From: Pantoea cypripedii
GTDB lineage: Bacteria; Pseudomonadota; Gammaproteobacteria; Enterobacterales; Enterobacteriaceae
Reading direction: 5' to 3'
Assembly (NCBI RefSeq): GCF_011395035.1
Contig: NZ_CP024770.1
Location: 803,670-867,669 of the forward strand
Length of the DNA stretch: 64,000 nt
Position numbers and translations under genes: made by a program. Numbering within the stretch: position 1 is the stretch's first letter; every line of letters starts with the position of its first letter. The notes beneath the pieces were generated by a model. That model had not been told where the DNA came from, made no database searches, and saw nothing but the letters and a program-made list of their open reading frames with translations. Of the stretch, positions 52,820 through 61,482 are shown in pieces.

Positions 52820-53629
52820 ATGGATCGCTATAAAATTATGTTTAAACGCCTTGAACAGAATAAAGAAGGGGCTTTTATTCCCTATGTCACCCTCGGGGAT
52901 CCAAATCCAGATCTGTCATGTGAAATTATAGAGACATTGATCAATGCTGGTGCAGACGCTGTCGAGTTGGGTATTCCTTTTTCAGACCCGTTAGCCGATG
53001 GTCCGGTTATCCAGGCTTCAGCGATTCGTGCATTACAGACAGGCGCTACACCTGACTGATGTTTTGATATTCTTGCCCGGCTGCGCACCCGCCATCCTCA
53101 TATACCAATCGGCTTGTTGATGTATGCTAATCTGGTGTTCACTAACGGCATCAGTAATTTTTATAAAAGATGTGCACAAGCTGGCGTGGATTCTGTGTTG
53201 ATTGGAGATGTCCCGGTTGAGGAATCAAATGAGTTTCGTGAGGCCGCTGAGAGCTGTGGCATTTCCACCGTTTTCTTTGCGCCACCTAATGCTGATATGA
53301 CCACCTTAGAACAAGTATCAACATATGGCGGTGGCTATACTTATCTGCTTTCTCGTGCTGGAGTGACCGGTATTGAAAATAAGGCAGGTCAGCCCTCACC
53401 ACATATCCTTGAAGCGCTCAGACACTTTAATGCTCCGCCAGCAATGTCAGGTTTTGGCATATCCATGCCAGCACAGGTCAGAGAAGTGATGAAAAGCCGT
53501 ATTGCGGGGGTTATATCGGGTTCTGCGGTAGTAAAAATAATAGAACGTAACATTGATGCACCAGATGCAATGTCGGCTGAACTCTATTCTTTTGTCACAT
53601 CAATGAAAGAGGCGACACGTAACCGATAG
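52820..53629 (+). pseudogene. trpA: Tryptophan synthase alpha-like gene with one in-frame TGA
   Basis: Read through one stop, this is a full-length TrpA of 269 codons starting MDRYKIMFKRL (ATG 52820 with AAAGGAG seven bases before). It aligns end to end with E. coli TrpA; catalytic Glu49 (VELGIPFSDP) and Asp60 (LADGP) are present. The TGA at 53057-53059 occupies codon 80, where E. coli has Gln, and the frame continues intact to 53629 with all later motifs (YANLVFTNGI, GYTYLLSRAGVTG, SGFGIS). No trpB adjoins. A recent nonsense mutation is simplest; readthrough is possible. If only the front part is made, it is 79 residues and inactive. Confidence 0.85.
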
Positions 53630-53665
53630 AAAAAAGCTGCGGTGGTTTAACACTGCAGCTTTTTT
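53630..53665. terminator. Terminator between trpA-like gene and hns
   Basis: AAAAAAGCTGC pairs with GCAGCTTTTTT, with an additional GTG/CAC pair near the loop. The A-run and T-run make it bidirectional, serving both convergent genes. Confidence 0.9.
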
Positions 53666-53686
53666 AACATACTGAAAAGAAAAAGG

Positions 53687-54085
53687 TTAGATCAGGAAGT
53701 CATCCAGAGATTTACCGCTTTCAATCGCAGCTTTAATGACAGCAGGGGTACGGCCCTGACCAGTCCAGTGTTTTTCCTGACCATCTTCAGTATATTTATA
53801 CTTGGCCGGACGCGGAGCACGTTTAGTACGTGGTTTACCCGCACCTTGCAGAGATCCCAGTAATTCAGTTGGGTCGATACCGTCTTCCAGCAGCAAGTCA
53901 CGATATTTAGCCAGCTTCTCTGCTTTCTCACGAACAGCAGCTTCTTCCGCATGGCTTTCTTCACGACGTTCTGAAACAACAACGCTGAACTTCTCAAGCA
54001 TTTCTTCCAGATCGGCCAGAGCCAGTTCACGTGCCTGCGCACGCAGGGTACGAATGTTATTTAGCGCCTTAAGTGAATCACTCAT
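53687..54085 (-). CDS. hns: H-NS-family nucleoid protein
   Basis: A 132-residue H-NS/StpA protein. N-terminal oligomerisation helices (LKALNNIRTLRAQARE...LEEMLEKFSVVVSERREE) are followed by a linker and the C-terminal AT-hook-like DNA-binding motif WTGQGRTPAVIKAA. It binds AT-rich DNA and silences horizontally acquired genes. Start ATG 54085 (MSDSLKALN). It differs enough from E. coli H-NS (AAVREKAEKLAKYRDLLLE in the middle) that it may be a paralogue; this cannot be settled from one window. Confidence 0.92.
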   Translation of the reverse strand: MSDSLKALNNIRTLRAQARELALADLEEMLEKFSVVVSERREESHAEEAAVREKAEKLAKYRDLLLEDGIDPTELLGSLQGAGKPRTKRAPRPAKYKYTEDGQEKHWTGQGRTPAVIKAAIESGKSLDDFLI

Positions 54086-54746
54086 GGAAATCTCCAAACG
54101 GTGTCGTTGAACGAGTAAAGTATGACTAATCTAAGATTTAAAATAAGTCTGTGAAATGAGTATATACTCACACGCCACTGTGTAAAAGGGGAAACTTAAC
54201 GCTGACTATAAAAATAATGACATCAGGTGTTATTTTTGGGAGGCAACGAGGGTTTTTTCCATCAATGTTGTCATCACCATGATGAATTATTTACTTTACT
54301 CAGAAACTTGCCGGGGGTATCGGCACAATTCTTAATTTATCCTTACGATTTTCTACCAGGTTCCAAATTCGATCACGTAATTGAAAATACATCTTTCCTT
54401 TAGGATGAGTTGAACTATAGTTCAGTTCGGCAGCATATTGACGATAATTTCAGGCCGGTTTTGTGCTCGCCTTCTTAACTTGCCGTGTCGATAAGTTGAT
54501 GGGGCAGGTTATTACGCCCGCCCCGCCAGCGCGCAAATAAAATGCAGAACAGTGGAATTATGATGCTGGAGGATAACCTGACGGAGTTATAGCAATAACG
54601 GACGTTGCCCCTTTTTCGTCGGTTATCAGCATCGGGAAAACGCCTAAAACTCAACAAATTCACTACAAACCATTTACATTGCAGGCAAGTTGTACTTCAC
54701 TAACTCTCAACGGAATAACCATGAATTACAAGGAGATGTTGCGGAG
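54086..54746. other. Long AT-rich intergenic region upstream of hns
   Basis: About 660 bases without a convincing gene. Features seen: the palindrome TGAACTATAGTTCA at 54411-54424, and a 30-codon minus-strand frame (54300-54392, MYFQLRDRIWNLV...) with AAGGAAAG placed too close to its ATG to be compelling. H-NS genes often have long AT-rich control regions, so part of this is probably the hns promoter. Confidence 0.6.
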
Positions 54747-55343
54747 ATGACGCAATCCTTAACAGACAAAACCGGGCATCTGGCATGGTGCGCCCTCATC
54801 GCACTTCAGCTGGCGAAACATGATGGGCTGGTCAGTTCTGAATCCCAGGAAAATATTTTCCTGACGCGCTGGCTGGCTACCGCGCTGAAACAACATCGCT
54901 TTCCCCGGGAAGTCGCCAGTGATATTCAGTGGTTGTTGAAACAGGGCAGGGCTTTTGGGCCCGCAGCCAAACTGCGGAGCAAACTCGATTATCTGTGGCG
55001 CTCATGTACGGGCGAACTGGCCCAGCAGAACGATCTGTTTCGTTTGACCTACGCCATTGAAACCGCCAAACAAATGCAATGGGTCTATCGGGTGCTGAGT
55101 GACAGAGAATGGTCAGGGCGGAATACGGTGGTCACCAACGGCGAACTCGACGCCATATATTTGTCACGATCCGGGTTGGATGTCTCCTTCGATGCTGACG
55201 GTGGGCAGATTGCGCCACTGATGGCCCGACTCACCGGTAATGTTGCCGGTCTGGAAAAAATACTGCATCGCAGCGGGTGGCGCAGCGAAGTTTGCCAGGA
55301 AACGCAAACGCCTTTTCTTTTCCAGCTGATGACGCACTCATGA
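54747..55343 (+). CDS. DUF2913-family protein
   Basis: A 198-residue cytoplasmic protein that matches the DUF2913 pattern I recall from enterobacteria (TGHLAWCALIALQLAKHDG, NIFLTRWLATALKQHRFPRE, RSKLDYLWRSCTGELA, FRLTYAIETAKQMQW). Function unknown. ATG 54747 is chosen by family alignment; AGGAG lies eleven bases upstream, and the frame extends to 54690. Transcribed toward the mutase gene. Confidence 0.75.
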   Translation: MTQSLTDKTGHLAWCALIALQLAKHDGLVSSESQENIFLTRWLATALKQHRFPREVASDIQWLLKQGRAFGPAAKLRSKLDYLWRSCTGELAQQNDLFRLTYAIETAKQMQWVYRVLSDREWSGRNTVVTNGELDAIYLSRSGLDVSFDADGGQIAPLMARLTGNVAGLEKILHRSGWRSEVCQETQTPFLFQLMTHS

Positions 55344-55406
55344 CTCTGATAAAGATGAGAAGTATGCCAGAATGACCAGGATTCAGATTGGTCGGCCCTT
55401 TATGGG

Positions 55407-56105
55407 ATGCGCATGCACACATCAACACTTATTTTATTACGTCATGGCGAAAGTCAGTGGAACCGTGAAAATCGTTATACCGGCTGGACCGATGTGCCCC
55501 TTACGCCACAGGGATATCTGGAAGCCGAACGGGCGGGAGCGCTAATCAGGCAAGCATCACTGATGCCTGATTACGTTTGCAGCTCGGTGATGACTCGCTG
55601 CATCCATACTTCCTGGCGCGTGCTGGATCAGCTTGATCGCGCATGGCTGCCGGTGGACAAAACCTGGCGTCTTAACGAACGACATTACGGAGCGTTGCAG
55701 GGGCTGAATAAAGCAACAACCGTGCATACGCTGGGTGAAGAGAATGTCTTCCGCTGGCGCAGAACGTTACATGGTATGCCTCCGACTGATGCAGCTGCAC
55801 CCGCCCGGCTGCAAACCGACCCCCGTTACCGCCACATTGCCTTGCATGATTTGCCCACGGGAGAGAGCCTGTTTATGACCCTGCACCGGGTACTTCCTTA
55901 CTGGCAACAGGTCGTGGTGCCTGAGTTACGGGCCGGTAAGACGGTGTTGATCATCGCGCATGCTAATTCACTGCGCGCACTGATGACCTTCCTGGAAAAA
56001 CTCAGTGACGAGGCCATTACCCGGTTGCATGTGCCAACAGGGGTGCCGATAGTCTACTCAATGGATAGCGCCGCCAATGTGCTGACGCAGCGCGTCCTGA
56101 CCTGA
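55407..56105 (+). CDS. Phosphoglycerate mutase paralogue (GpmA-like)
   Basis: A 232-residue histidine phosphatase-superfamily protein close to E. coli GpmA (LLRHGESQWNRENRYTGWTDVPL, LNERHYGALQGLNKA, VPTGVPIVYSMD). The phosphorylated His of RHGE is present; the second His is in IIAHANSLRAL, where GpmA has AHGNS. The C-terminal tail of GpmA is shorter. E. coli keeps gpmA next to gal genes, so this is likely a second copy of unknown substrate. M1 or M3 (55413) may be the start. Confidence 0.8.
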   Translation: MRMHTSTLILLRHGESQWNRENRYTGWTDVPLTPQGYLEAERAGALIRQASLMPDYVCSSVMTRCIHTSWRVLDQLDRAWLPVDKTWRLNERHYGALQGLNKATTVHTLGEENVFRWRRTLHGMPPTDAAAPARLQTDPRYRHIALHDLPTGESLFMTLHRVLPYWQQVVVPELRAGKTVLIIAHANSLRALMTFLEKLSDEAITRLHVPTGVPIVYSMDSAANVLTQRVLT

Positions 56106-56253
56106 CCGGGCGTCCGGTCAGTTCCCATGACATGCGATGACATAAGTCTGGAACAATTCAGAAACCCTTCCTGCCTGGCTTTTCTATATCCTTTTTTCCG
56201 TGAATTTCTGCTTTTCCCCATACGCTCTAATTAACGGTCAATCGAGGTAATAA

Positions 56254-56508
56254 ATGAAAAAGTTTCTGGTGCTGGTGACAGGGTTCGTTTTTATCAGTGC
56301 TGCCAGCGCAGCACCGGCGGGAACCTTCGCGCAACGCATGCAAAATCGTTTCAATGCGGCGGATACCAATCATGATGGCAAACTGACGCTGGCAGAGGCG
56401 CAGGTCGGTATGCCCCGCGTCGCTCAGCACTTTGCAGAAATAGATACGGCGAAAAAAGGCTATATCACCTTCTCGCAACTCAGTGCATTTATGGCTGCGA
56501 AAAAATAA
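56254..56508 (+). CDS. Small secreted EF-hand protein
   Basis: An 84-residue protein with a cleavable signal peptide (MKKFLVLVTGFVFISAASAA). It carries one clear EF-hand calcium loop (DTNHDGKLTLAEA) and a second, degenerate half (EIDTAKKGYITFSQLSAF). It should be periplasmic and bind calcium. GAGG lies before the ATG. It heads the RND pump operon, 8 bp before the adaptor gene, which suggests it reports a calcium or envelope signal to the system. Confidence 0.8.
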   Translation: MKKFLVLVTGFVFISAASAAPAGTFAQRMQNRFNAADTNHDGKLTLAEAQVGMPRVAQHFAEIDTAKKGYITFSQLSAFMAAKK

Positions 56509-56516
56509 TCAACCCG

Positions 56517-57605
56517 ATGAACGCGCTATCCATGAAGACGCTCAGGGTGACGTGCCGATATGGGCTGCTGCTGCTGGCAGGTTATATTCTGGTGGGTTGT
56601 AAACCCCAGGAAAATGCTCACCCGCAGCCGGTTCCTGCGGTGTCGGTGAGCGTGCCGCAAAAACTCACGTTTGACTCGTCAACTACCGTCACCGGCACAC
56701 TGAGTGCTTCAGAACAGGTCCAGATTACCGCGCGTGTCGCCGCGACACTGCAATCGGTCAATTTCAGGGACGGCGATATCGTTCAGGCCGGACAAGTGCT
56801 GTTTACCTTAGACCCCGCCGCTTTGCAGGCACAGTTCAATTCGGATCAGGCCACGCTGGTGAATGCCCAGCGTGAAACCGACCGGGACCAGGCACTCTAT
56901 CCATCACACGTTATCTCTCTGTCCGCCTTGCAGGACGCACAAACCACCAGAGATCAGGCGCAGGCGCAGCGGGATATTGCGCAAATTAATCTTGGTTATA
57001 CGCGTATTGTCGCCCCCTTCACCGGGCGTATCGGACGGCGCACGGTTGATGTCGGTAATCTGGTCGGTAGTGGCGGTAATACCGTGTTAGCTACGCTGAA
57101 TAAAATTGACCCGCTGTATGTCACTTTCAGCCTGAATCAGTCAGACGCCACGCGCTTTGGCATTCTCGCGGCACACGGTGATGTACCCGAGCATCAGCCA
57201 GTGGACATTACTATCCCCGGCCTGGATCAACCCCTGCACACCAGCATCGATTTTGTTGATAACCAGCTCGACAGCGCCAGCGGCAATATCACCCTGCGCG
57301 CGACCCTGCATCAGCCGCCGATTAACCTGCTGCCGGGCATGTTTGTCCAGGTCACGCTGCATGCGGCAGCGCCGGTGAGCCAGCTGCAGCTTCCGGCCAC
57401 GGCGCTACAGGGCGGCAATATTTTCCCGGTTTCTGCGGATGGCACCGTCAGCCGTCTCAGGGTTAAAACCGCTCCCGGCAGTGGTGAGTCTGTCATCCTG
57501 TCAGGCGCTATTGATGTGACGCAACGCGTCCTGACCTTTGCCCGTCCGGATCTGGTGGGGAGAAAGGTGAACGTCAGCAACGAGGCACAAAGCCAGCATG
57601 ATTAA
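56517..57605 (+). CDS. RND efflux periplasmic adaptor lipoprotein
   Basis: A 362-residue membrane-fusion protein of the AcrA/MexA type. Signal peptide with a lipobox (GYILVGC, Cys28) marks it as an inner-membrane-anchored lipoprotein. The biotinyl-lipoyl region (VNFRDGDIVQAGQVLFTLDP), hairpin and beta-barrel follow in the usual order. It couples the RND pump to an outer-membrane channel, probably TolC encoded elsewhere. Its stop overlaps the pump start. Confidence 0.88.
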   Translation: MNALSMKTLRVTCRYGLLLLAGYILVGCKPQENAHPQPVPAVSVSVPQKLTFDSSTTVTGTLSASEQVQITARVAATLQSVNFRDGDIVQAGQVLFTLDPAALQAQFNSDQATLVNAQRETDRDQALYPSHVISLSALQDAQTTRDQAQAQRDIAQINLGYTRIVAPFTGRIGRRTVDVGNLVGSGGNTVLATLNKIDPLYVTFSLNQSDATRFGILAAHGDVPEHQPVDITIPGLDQPLHTSIDFVDNQLDSASGNITLRATLHQPPINLLPGMFVQVTLHAAAPVSQLQLPATALQGGNIFPVSADGTVSRLRVKTAPGSGESVILSGAIDVTQRVLTFARPDLVGRKVNVSNEAQSQHD

Positions 57606-60600
57606 GTTCTTTCTCGACCGGCCGGTTTTCGCCAATGTGTTGTCATTAATCATCCTGATTCTCGGTGCTGTTGCCTTGTGGGCGTTGCCGGTGTCGCAGT
57701 ATCCCCCCATCGCTCCGCCAACGGTGCAGGTGGTGACGCACTATCCCGGCGCCAACGCACAGACATTGCAGGATCAGGTGGCCTTCCCCATCGAGCAGCA
57801 GGTGAATGGCGTCGAGAATATGCTGTATATGAAATCGACCACCGGCAATGATGGCACCTATACCCTGAATATCACCTTCGCTATCGGCACTGACAGCGAC
57901 CAGGCACAGATTCTGGTGCAAAACCGCGTGCAGGCGGCGCTTTCCCAACTGCCGGATGCGGTGCAGCAGCAGGGCGTGACGGTGCGAAAAAGATCCACGG
58001 CCATTTTGCAGTTGTACAGCCTGCAATCTTCTGACCCGGCGCAGGACACGTTGTTTTTAAGCAACTACGCCACCAACCACCTGCGCGACTCACTGGCGCG
58101 CATACCCGGCGTGGGGGATGTCACGGTGTTTGGCACCGGCAATTACAGCATGCGCATCTGGCTGGATGCGGCGCGCATGCAGCAATATGGCCTGGTGCCG
58201 GATGATGTGATCAACGCCATTAAAGCGCAAAACCGCAGCGTCAGCGCCGGGCAGCTGGGCGCTCCGCCTGTCAATAGCGGTCAGCAGATGCAGCTGACAC
58301 TCAACGTCAATGGCCTGCTGACCGATACCAGTCAATTCAATCAGATCGTGATTAAAAGCAGCACCCAGGACGGCGGCAGGCTGGTGCGTTTACAGGATGT
58401 CGGCCATGCGGAGCTGGGTTCATCGAGCTATTCGCAGTTTTTCACCATGGACGGTAAGCCCGCGGCAGGTATTGCCATTTCACAGTTACCGGATGCCAAT
58501 GCGCTGGACGTTGGCGCTGCAGTCGCTGCGGAGATGCAAAAATTATCCGCGCAACTGCCAGCAGGTATGCACTATTCACTGCCGTTCGATACCACCACCT
58601 TTATTAAGAGTTCAGTCGATGACGTCTACAGCACTTTGCTGATTGCCGGGCTGCTGGTTTTACTGGTGATTGTGGCATTTTTGCAAAACTGGCGCGCAGT
58701 GCTGGTGCCCGCCACCACGGTGCCGGTCACCATTATTGGCACGTTCGGGGCGATTTACCTGATGGGGTTTTCCATCAATTTACTGACGCTATTTGCCATC
58801 GTGCTGGCAATCGGCATCGTTGTTGATGATGCGATCGTGGTGGTCGAAGGGGTGAGTCATCATATTGAACAGGGATATGCGCCGCGCGAGGCGACGCTGC
58901 GCGCCATGCGTCAGTTGCTGCCACCGATCATCTCAATCACCCTGGTGTTGGTGGCGGTGTATATTCCGGCCAGTTTCTTACCTGGCCTCAGCGGCCAGAT
59001 GTATCGTCAGTTTGCGCTGGTGATTGCTGTGACCGCCTTACTCAGTGCCCTCAATGCGCTGACGCTGAAACCGGTGCAAAGCGCACAGTGGTTGCGACCG
59101 GTGAAGGCGGGGGCCAAACCGTGGATTTACCGGAAATTCAACCAGGCTTTCGCCCGGCTGGAGAACGCTTATCTCAATGGTGTGCGCCGCTTAATCCGCC
59201 ACAGCACAGCGGCGTTTAGCGGGGGTATGGTGGTGATCGTGCTGGCGTTAGCGGCCTTTATCAACATTCCGACCGGATTTATTCCGCTGGAAGACCAGGG
59301 TTATCTGCTGGTGTCGCTGCAATTGCCGGATGCCGCTTCGCTGGAGAAAACAGCCGACACTACCCAGCAGGTGGAAAAGGTACTGAGCCAGCAACCCGGC
59401 GTGGATCATACCGTGGTCATCGGTGGGCTTTCACCGCTCGACAACAATGCGTCCTTGTCCAACGCTGCGCTGATTTATATCACCCTGAAACCCTGGAATC
59501 AGCGGGGCAGGAACCAGGATCTGCGTTCGATTTATCTCAATCTGAATAAACAGCTGGCGAACATTCCCGATACCAATGCGCTGGTGATTGTGCCGCCGCC
59601 GATTCAGGGAGTGGGTAATGGTGGCGGTATGCAGATGGTCCTGAGTGAGAATGATGGGCAACGTGATTACCGGCATCTGCAGCAGGTGAGTGACAATTTT
59701 GCCCGGCAGGCGATGGCACTGCCGCAGGTGTCGCGGATGTTCAGCACCCTGCGTGCCGATGTGCCGCAGATTAATGTCACGCTGGACAGAAAGCGCGCGG
59801 CCGCGATGGGCGTTGCTCCCGGTGATGCTTTTGACGCGATGCAACAATATCTCGGTGCCAGTTATGTCAATCAAATCACGCGTGAAAACCATAGCGTGAA
59901 AGTTTATGTGCAGGCGCAGTCAGATCAGCGTCAGCTGCAACAGCAAATCTCCGCACTGACGGTGAAAAATGCCAGCGGCGAGCCGGTTTCACTGGCGACG
60001 CTGGTCAGTTTCACCCCGACACAAGGGCCAGCGGTGGCTTCTTTATATAATCTCAACCCGGCTGCCACGCTCACCGGAATGCCCGCGCCGGGTTATAGCA
60101 CTGGCGCGGCAATGCAGGCGGTGGAGGCTCTGGCTAAAGCCACCCTGCCGCCGGATATCAGCCTGTCATGGACCGATATGTCGTATCAGGAAAAAGTCGC
60201 CGGAAACCGTATCTATATTGCCTTCGCCATGTCACTGCTGCTGGTTTATCTGGTGCTGGCGGCACAATACGAAAGCTACTGGTTGCCCATCAGTGTGATC
60301 CTCGGTGTCCCACTTGCCTTATCAGGTACGGCGATCACATTGTTAATGCTGAATATCGCTAACAATCTTTATACGCAGATTGGTGTGTTGCTGCTGGCCG
60401 GGCTTGCCGCGAAGAATGCCATTCTGATTGTCGAGTATGCCCGCCAGCAGCGACTGGCGGGTAGCAGCATCATTGACGCGGCGCTGACAGCCGCCAGAAC
60501 GCGTTTCCGTCCAATTATCATGACGTCGCTGGCGTTTACCCTTGGCGTCTTGCCGCTGATATTTGGCAGCGGTGCCAGCGCCAGTGCCAGAAAATCACTG

Positions 60601-60747
60601 GGGGTTACCGTTTTTTCGGGGATGTTGTCCGCAACTTTGCTTGCCATCCTGTTAGTCCCTTGTTTTTATGTCGTTTTGCAACGTGCACAAGAGGCCTGGC
60701 AGGCGCGGCGTCAGCCCGCTCATCAGTCCTCCTTATCGGGTGAATGA
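57598..60747 (+). CDS. RND multidrug efflux pump (AcrB/HAE1 type)
   Basis: A 1049-residue inner-membrane pump with twelve helices and two large periplasmic loops. The proton-relay residues are intact: the TM4 Asp pair (GIVVDDAIVVVEG) and the TM10 Lys (GLAAKNAILIVEY). It begins MIKFFLDRPVFANVLS, as AcrB paralogues do. Substrate range cannot be read from sequence. It is directly upstream of its two-component regulator. Confidence 0.92.
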   Translation: MIKFFLDRPVFANVLSLIILILGAVALWALPVSQYPPIAPPTVQVVTHYPGANAQTLQDQVAFPIEQQVNGVENMLYMKSTTGNDGTYTLNITFAIGTDSDQAQILVQNRVQAALSQLPDAVQQQGVTVRKRSTAILQLYSLQSSDPAQDTLFLSNYATNHLRDSLARIPGVGDVTVFGTGNYSMRIWLDAARMQQYGLVPDDVINAIKAQNRSVSAGQLGAPPVNSGQQMQLTLNVNGLLTDTSQFNQIVIKSSTQDGGRLVRLQDVGHAELGSSSYSQFFTMDGKPAAGIAISQLPDANALDVGAAVAAEMQKLSAQLPAGMHYSLPFDTTTFIKSSVDDVYSTLLIAGLLVLLVIVAFLQNWRAVLVPATTVPVTIIGTFGAIYLMGFSINLLTLFAIVLAIGIVVDDAIVVVEGVSHHIEQGYAPREATLRAMRQLLPPIISITLVLVAVYIPASFLPGLSGQMYRQFALVIAVTALLSALNALTLKPVQSAQWLRPVKAGAKPWIYRKFNQAFARLENAYLNGVRRLIRHSTAAFSGGMVVIVLALAAFINIPTGFIPLEDQGYLLVSLQLPDAASLEKTADTTQQVEKVLSQQPGVDHTVVIGGLSPLDNNASLSNAALIYITLKPWNQRGRNQDLRSIYLNLNKQLANIPDTNALVIVPPPIQGVGNGGGMQMVLSENDGQRDYRHLQQVSDNFARQAMALPQVSRMFSTLRADVPQINVTLDRKRAAAMGVAPGDAFDAMQQYLGASYVNQITRENHSVKVYVQAQSDQRQLQQQISALTVKNASGEPVSLATLVSFTPTQGPAVASLYNLNPAATLTGMPAPGYSTGAAMQAVEALAKATLPPDISLSWTDMSYQEKVAGNRIYIAFAMSLLLVYLVLAAQYESYWLPISVILGVPLALSGTAITLLMLNIANNLYTQIGVLLLAGLAAKNAILIVEYARQQRLAGSSIIDAALTAARTRFRPIIMTSLAFTLGVLPLIFGSGASASARKSLGVTVFSGMLSATLLAILLVPCFYVVLQRAQEAWQARRQPAHQSSLSGE

Positions 60748-60750
60748 CCT

Positions 60751-61482
60751 ATGAGTGACGCGAAAACCGAGCATAAGGCGAAGAAAATCCTCGTTCTTGA
60801 TGATGAAAATGAACTGCGCAGCATGCTGCAACGCTATTTGAGCGATCAGGGATTTGAAGTCAGAACGGCGGAAAACAGCGCCCGACTCGACCGGTATTTG
60901 CAACGTGAGCCTTTTGATCTGCTGGTGCTGGATCTGATGATGGAACCGGAAGATGGTCTGTCCGTGTGCCGCCGTCTGCGTGCGGCGAAATACACGCTGC
61001 CTATCCTGATGCTCACCGCACGTGGCGACCCGATAGATCGGGTGATTGGACTGGAAACCGGTGCTGATGACTATCTTGCCAAACCTTTCCTGCCGCAGGA
61101 ATTGGTGGCACGCATTAAAGCGATCTTCCGGCGGCAGGAGTTGCAACGGGGTGAAACGCCCACCGGCTCGGGAGAAGTCTGTTTTGGCCCTTATCGTCTG
61201 GATATCACCCGTCAAACGCTTTACCGCGAAGATCAGTTGCTGACGCTGAATTCTGCCGAAATGAATTTGCTGATTGCGCTAGCCACCACGCCCAACCGGC
61301 CAATCAGCCGAGAAAATCTGCTGAACCGCGCCAGAGGGCGTGAGTATGCCGCGCTGGACCGAAGCGTCGATGTACAGATGTTACGTCTGCGCCAGCAACT
61401 TGAAGTGCAACCTTCTGAGCCTCGCTGGCTGAAGACCGTCTGGGGCATGGGTTACATGCTGATTGTAGATAGTGAAACGTGA
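60751..61482 (+). CDS. OmpR-like response regulator
   Basis: A 243-residue response regulator with an N-terminal receiver (VLDDENELRSML; phospho-acceptor Asp in LLVLDLMMEPEDG; KPF) and an OmpR/PhoB winged helix (SRENLLNRARGREYAALDRSVDVQMLRLRQ). The C-terminal part resembles OmpR itself more than CpxR or BaeR. It starts 3 bp after the pump gene and overlaps the kinase gene, so it probably controls this pump operon. Confidence 0.9.
   Translation: MSDAKTEHKAKKILVLDDENELRSMLQRYLSDQGFEVRTAENSARLDRYLQREPFDLLVLDLMMEPEDGLSVCRRLRAAKYTLPILMLTARGDPIDRVIGLETGADDYLAKPFLPQELVARIKAIFRRQELQRGETPTGSGEVCFGPYRLDITRQTLYREDQLLTLNSAEMNLLIALATTPNRPISRENLLNRARGREYAALDRSVDVQMLRLRQQLEVQPSEPRWLKTVWGMGYMLIVDSET

Noticed and set aside
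53057..53059. TGA in the trpA-like gene considered as selenocysteine
   Set aside because: The next ~40 bases show no clear SECIS-type stem with a bulged U and GU loop, TrpA has no selenium role, and FdhF here has itself changed to Cys.
54475..54663. 62-codon minus-strand frame upstream of the DUF2913 gene
   Set aside because: No ribosome site, no family match, and an irregular basic composition; treated as non-coding.
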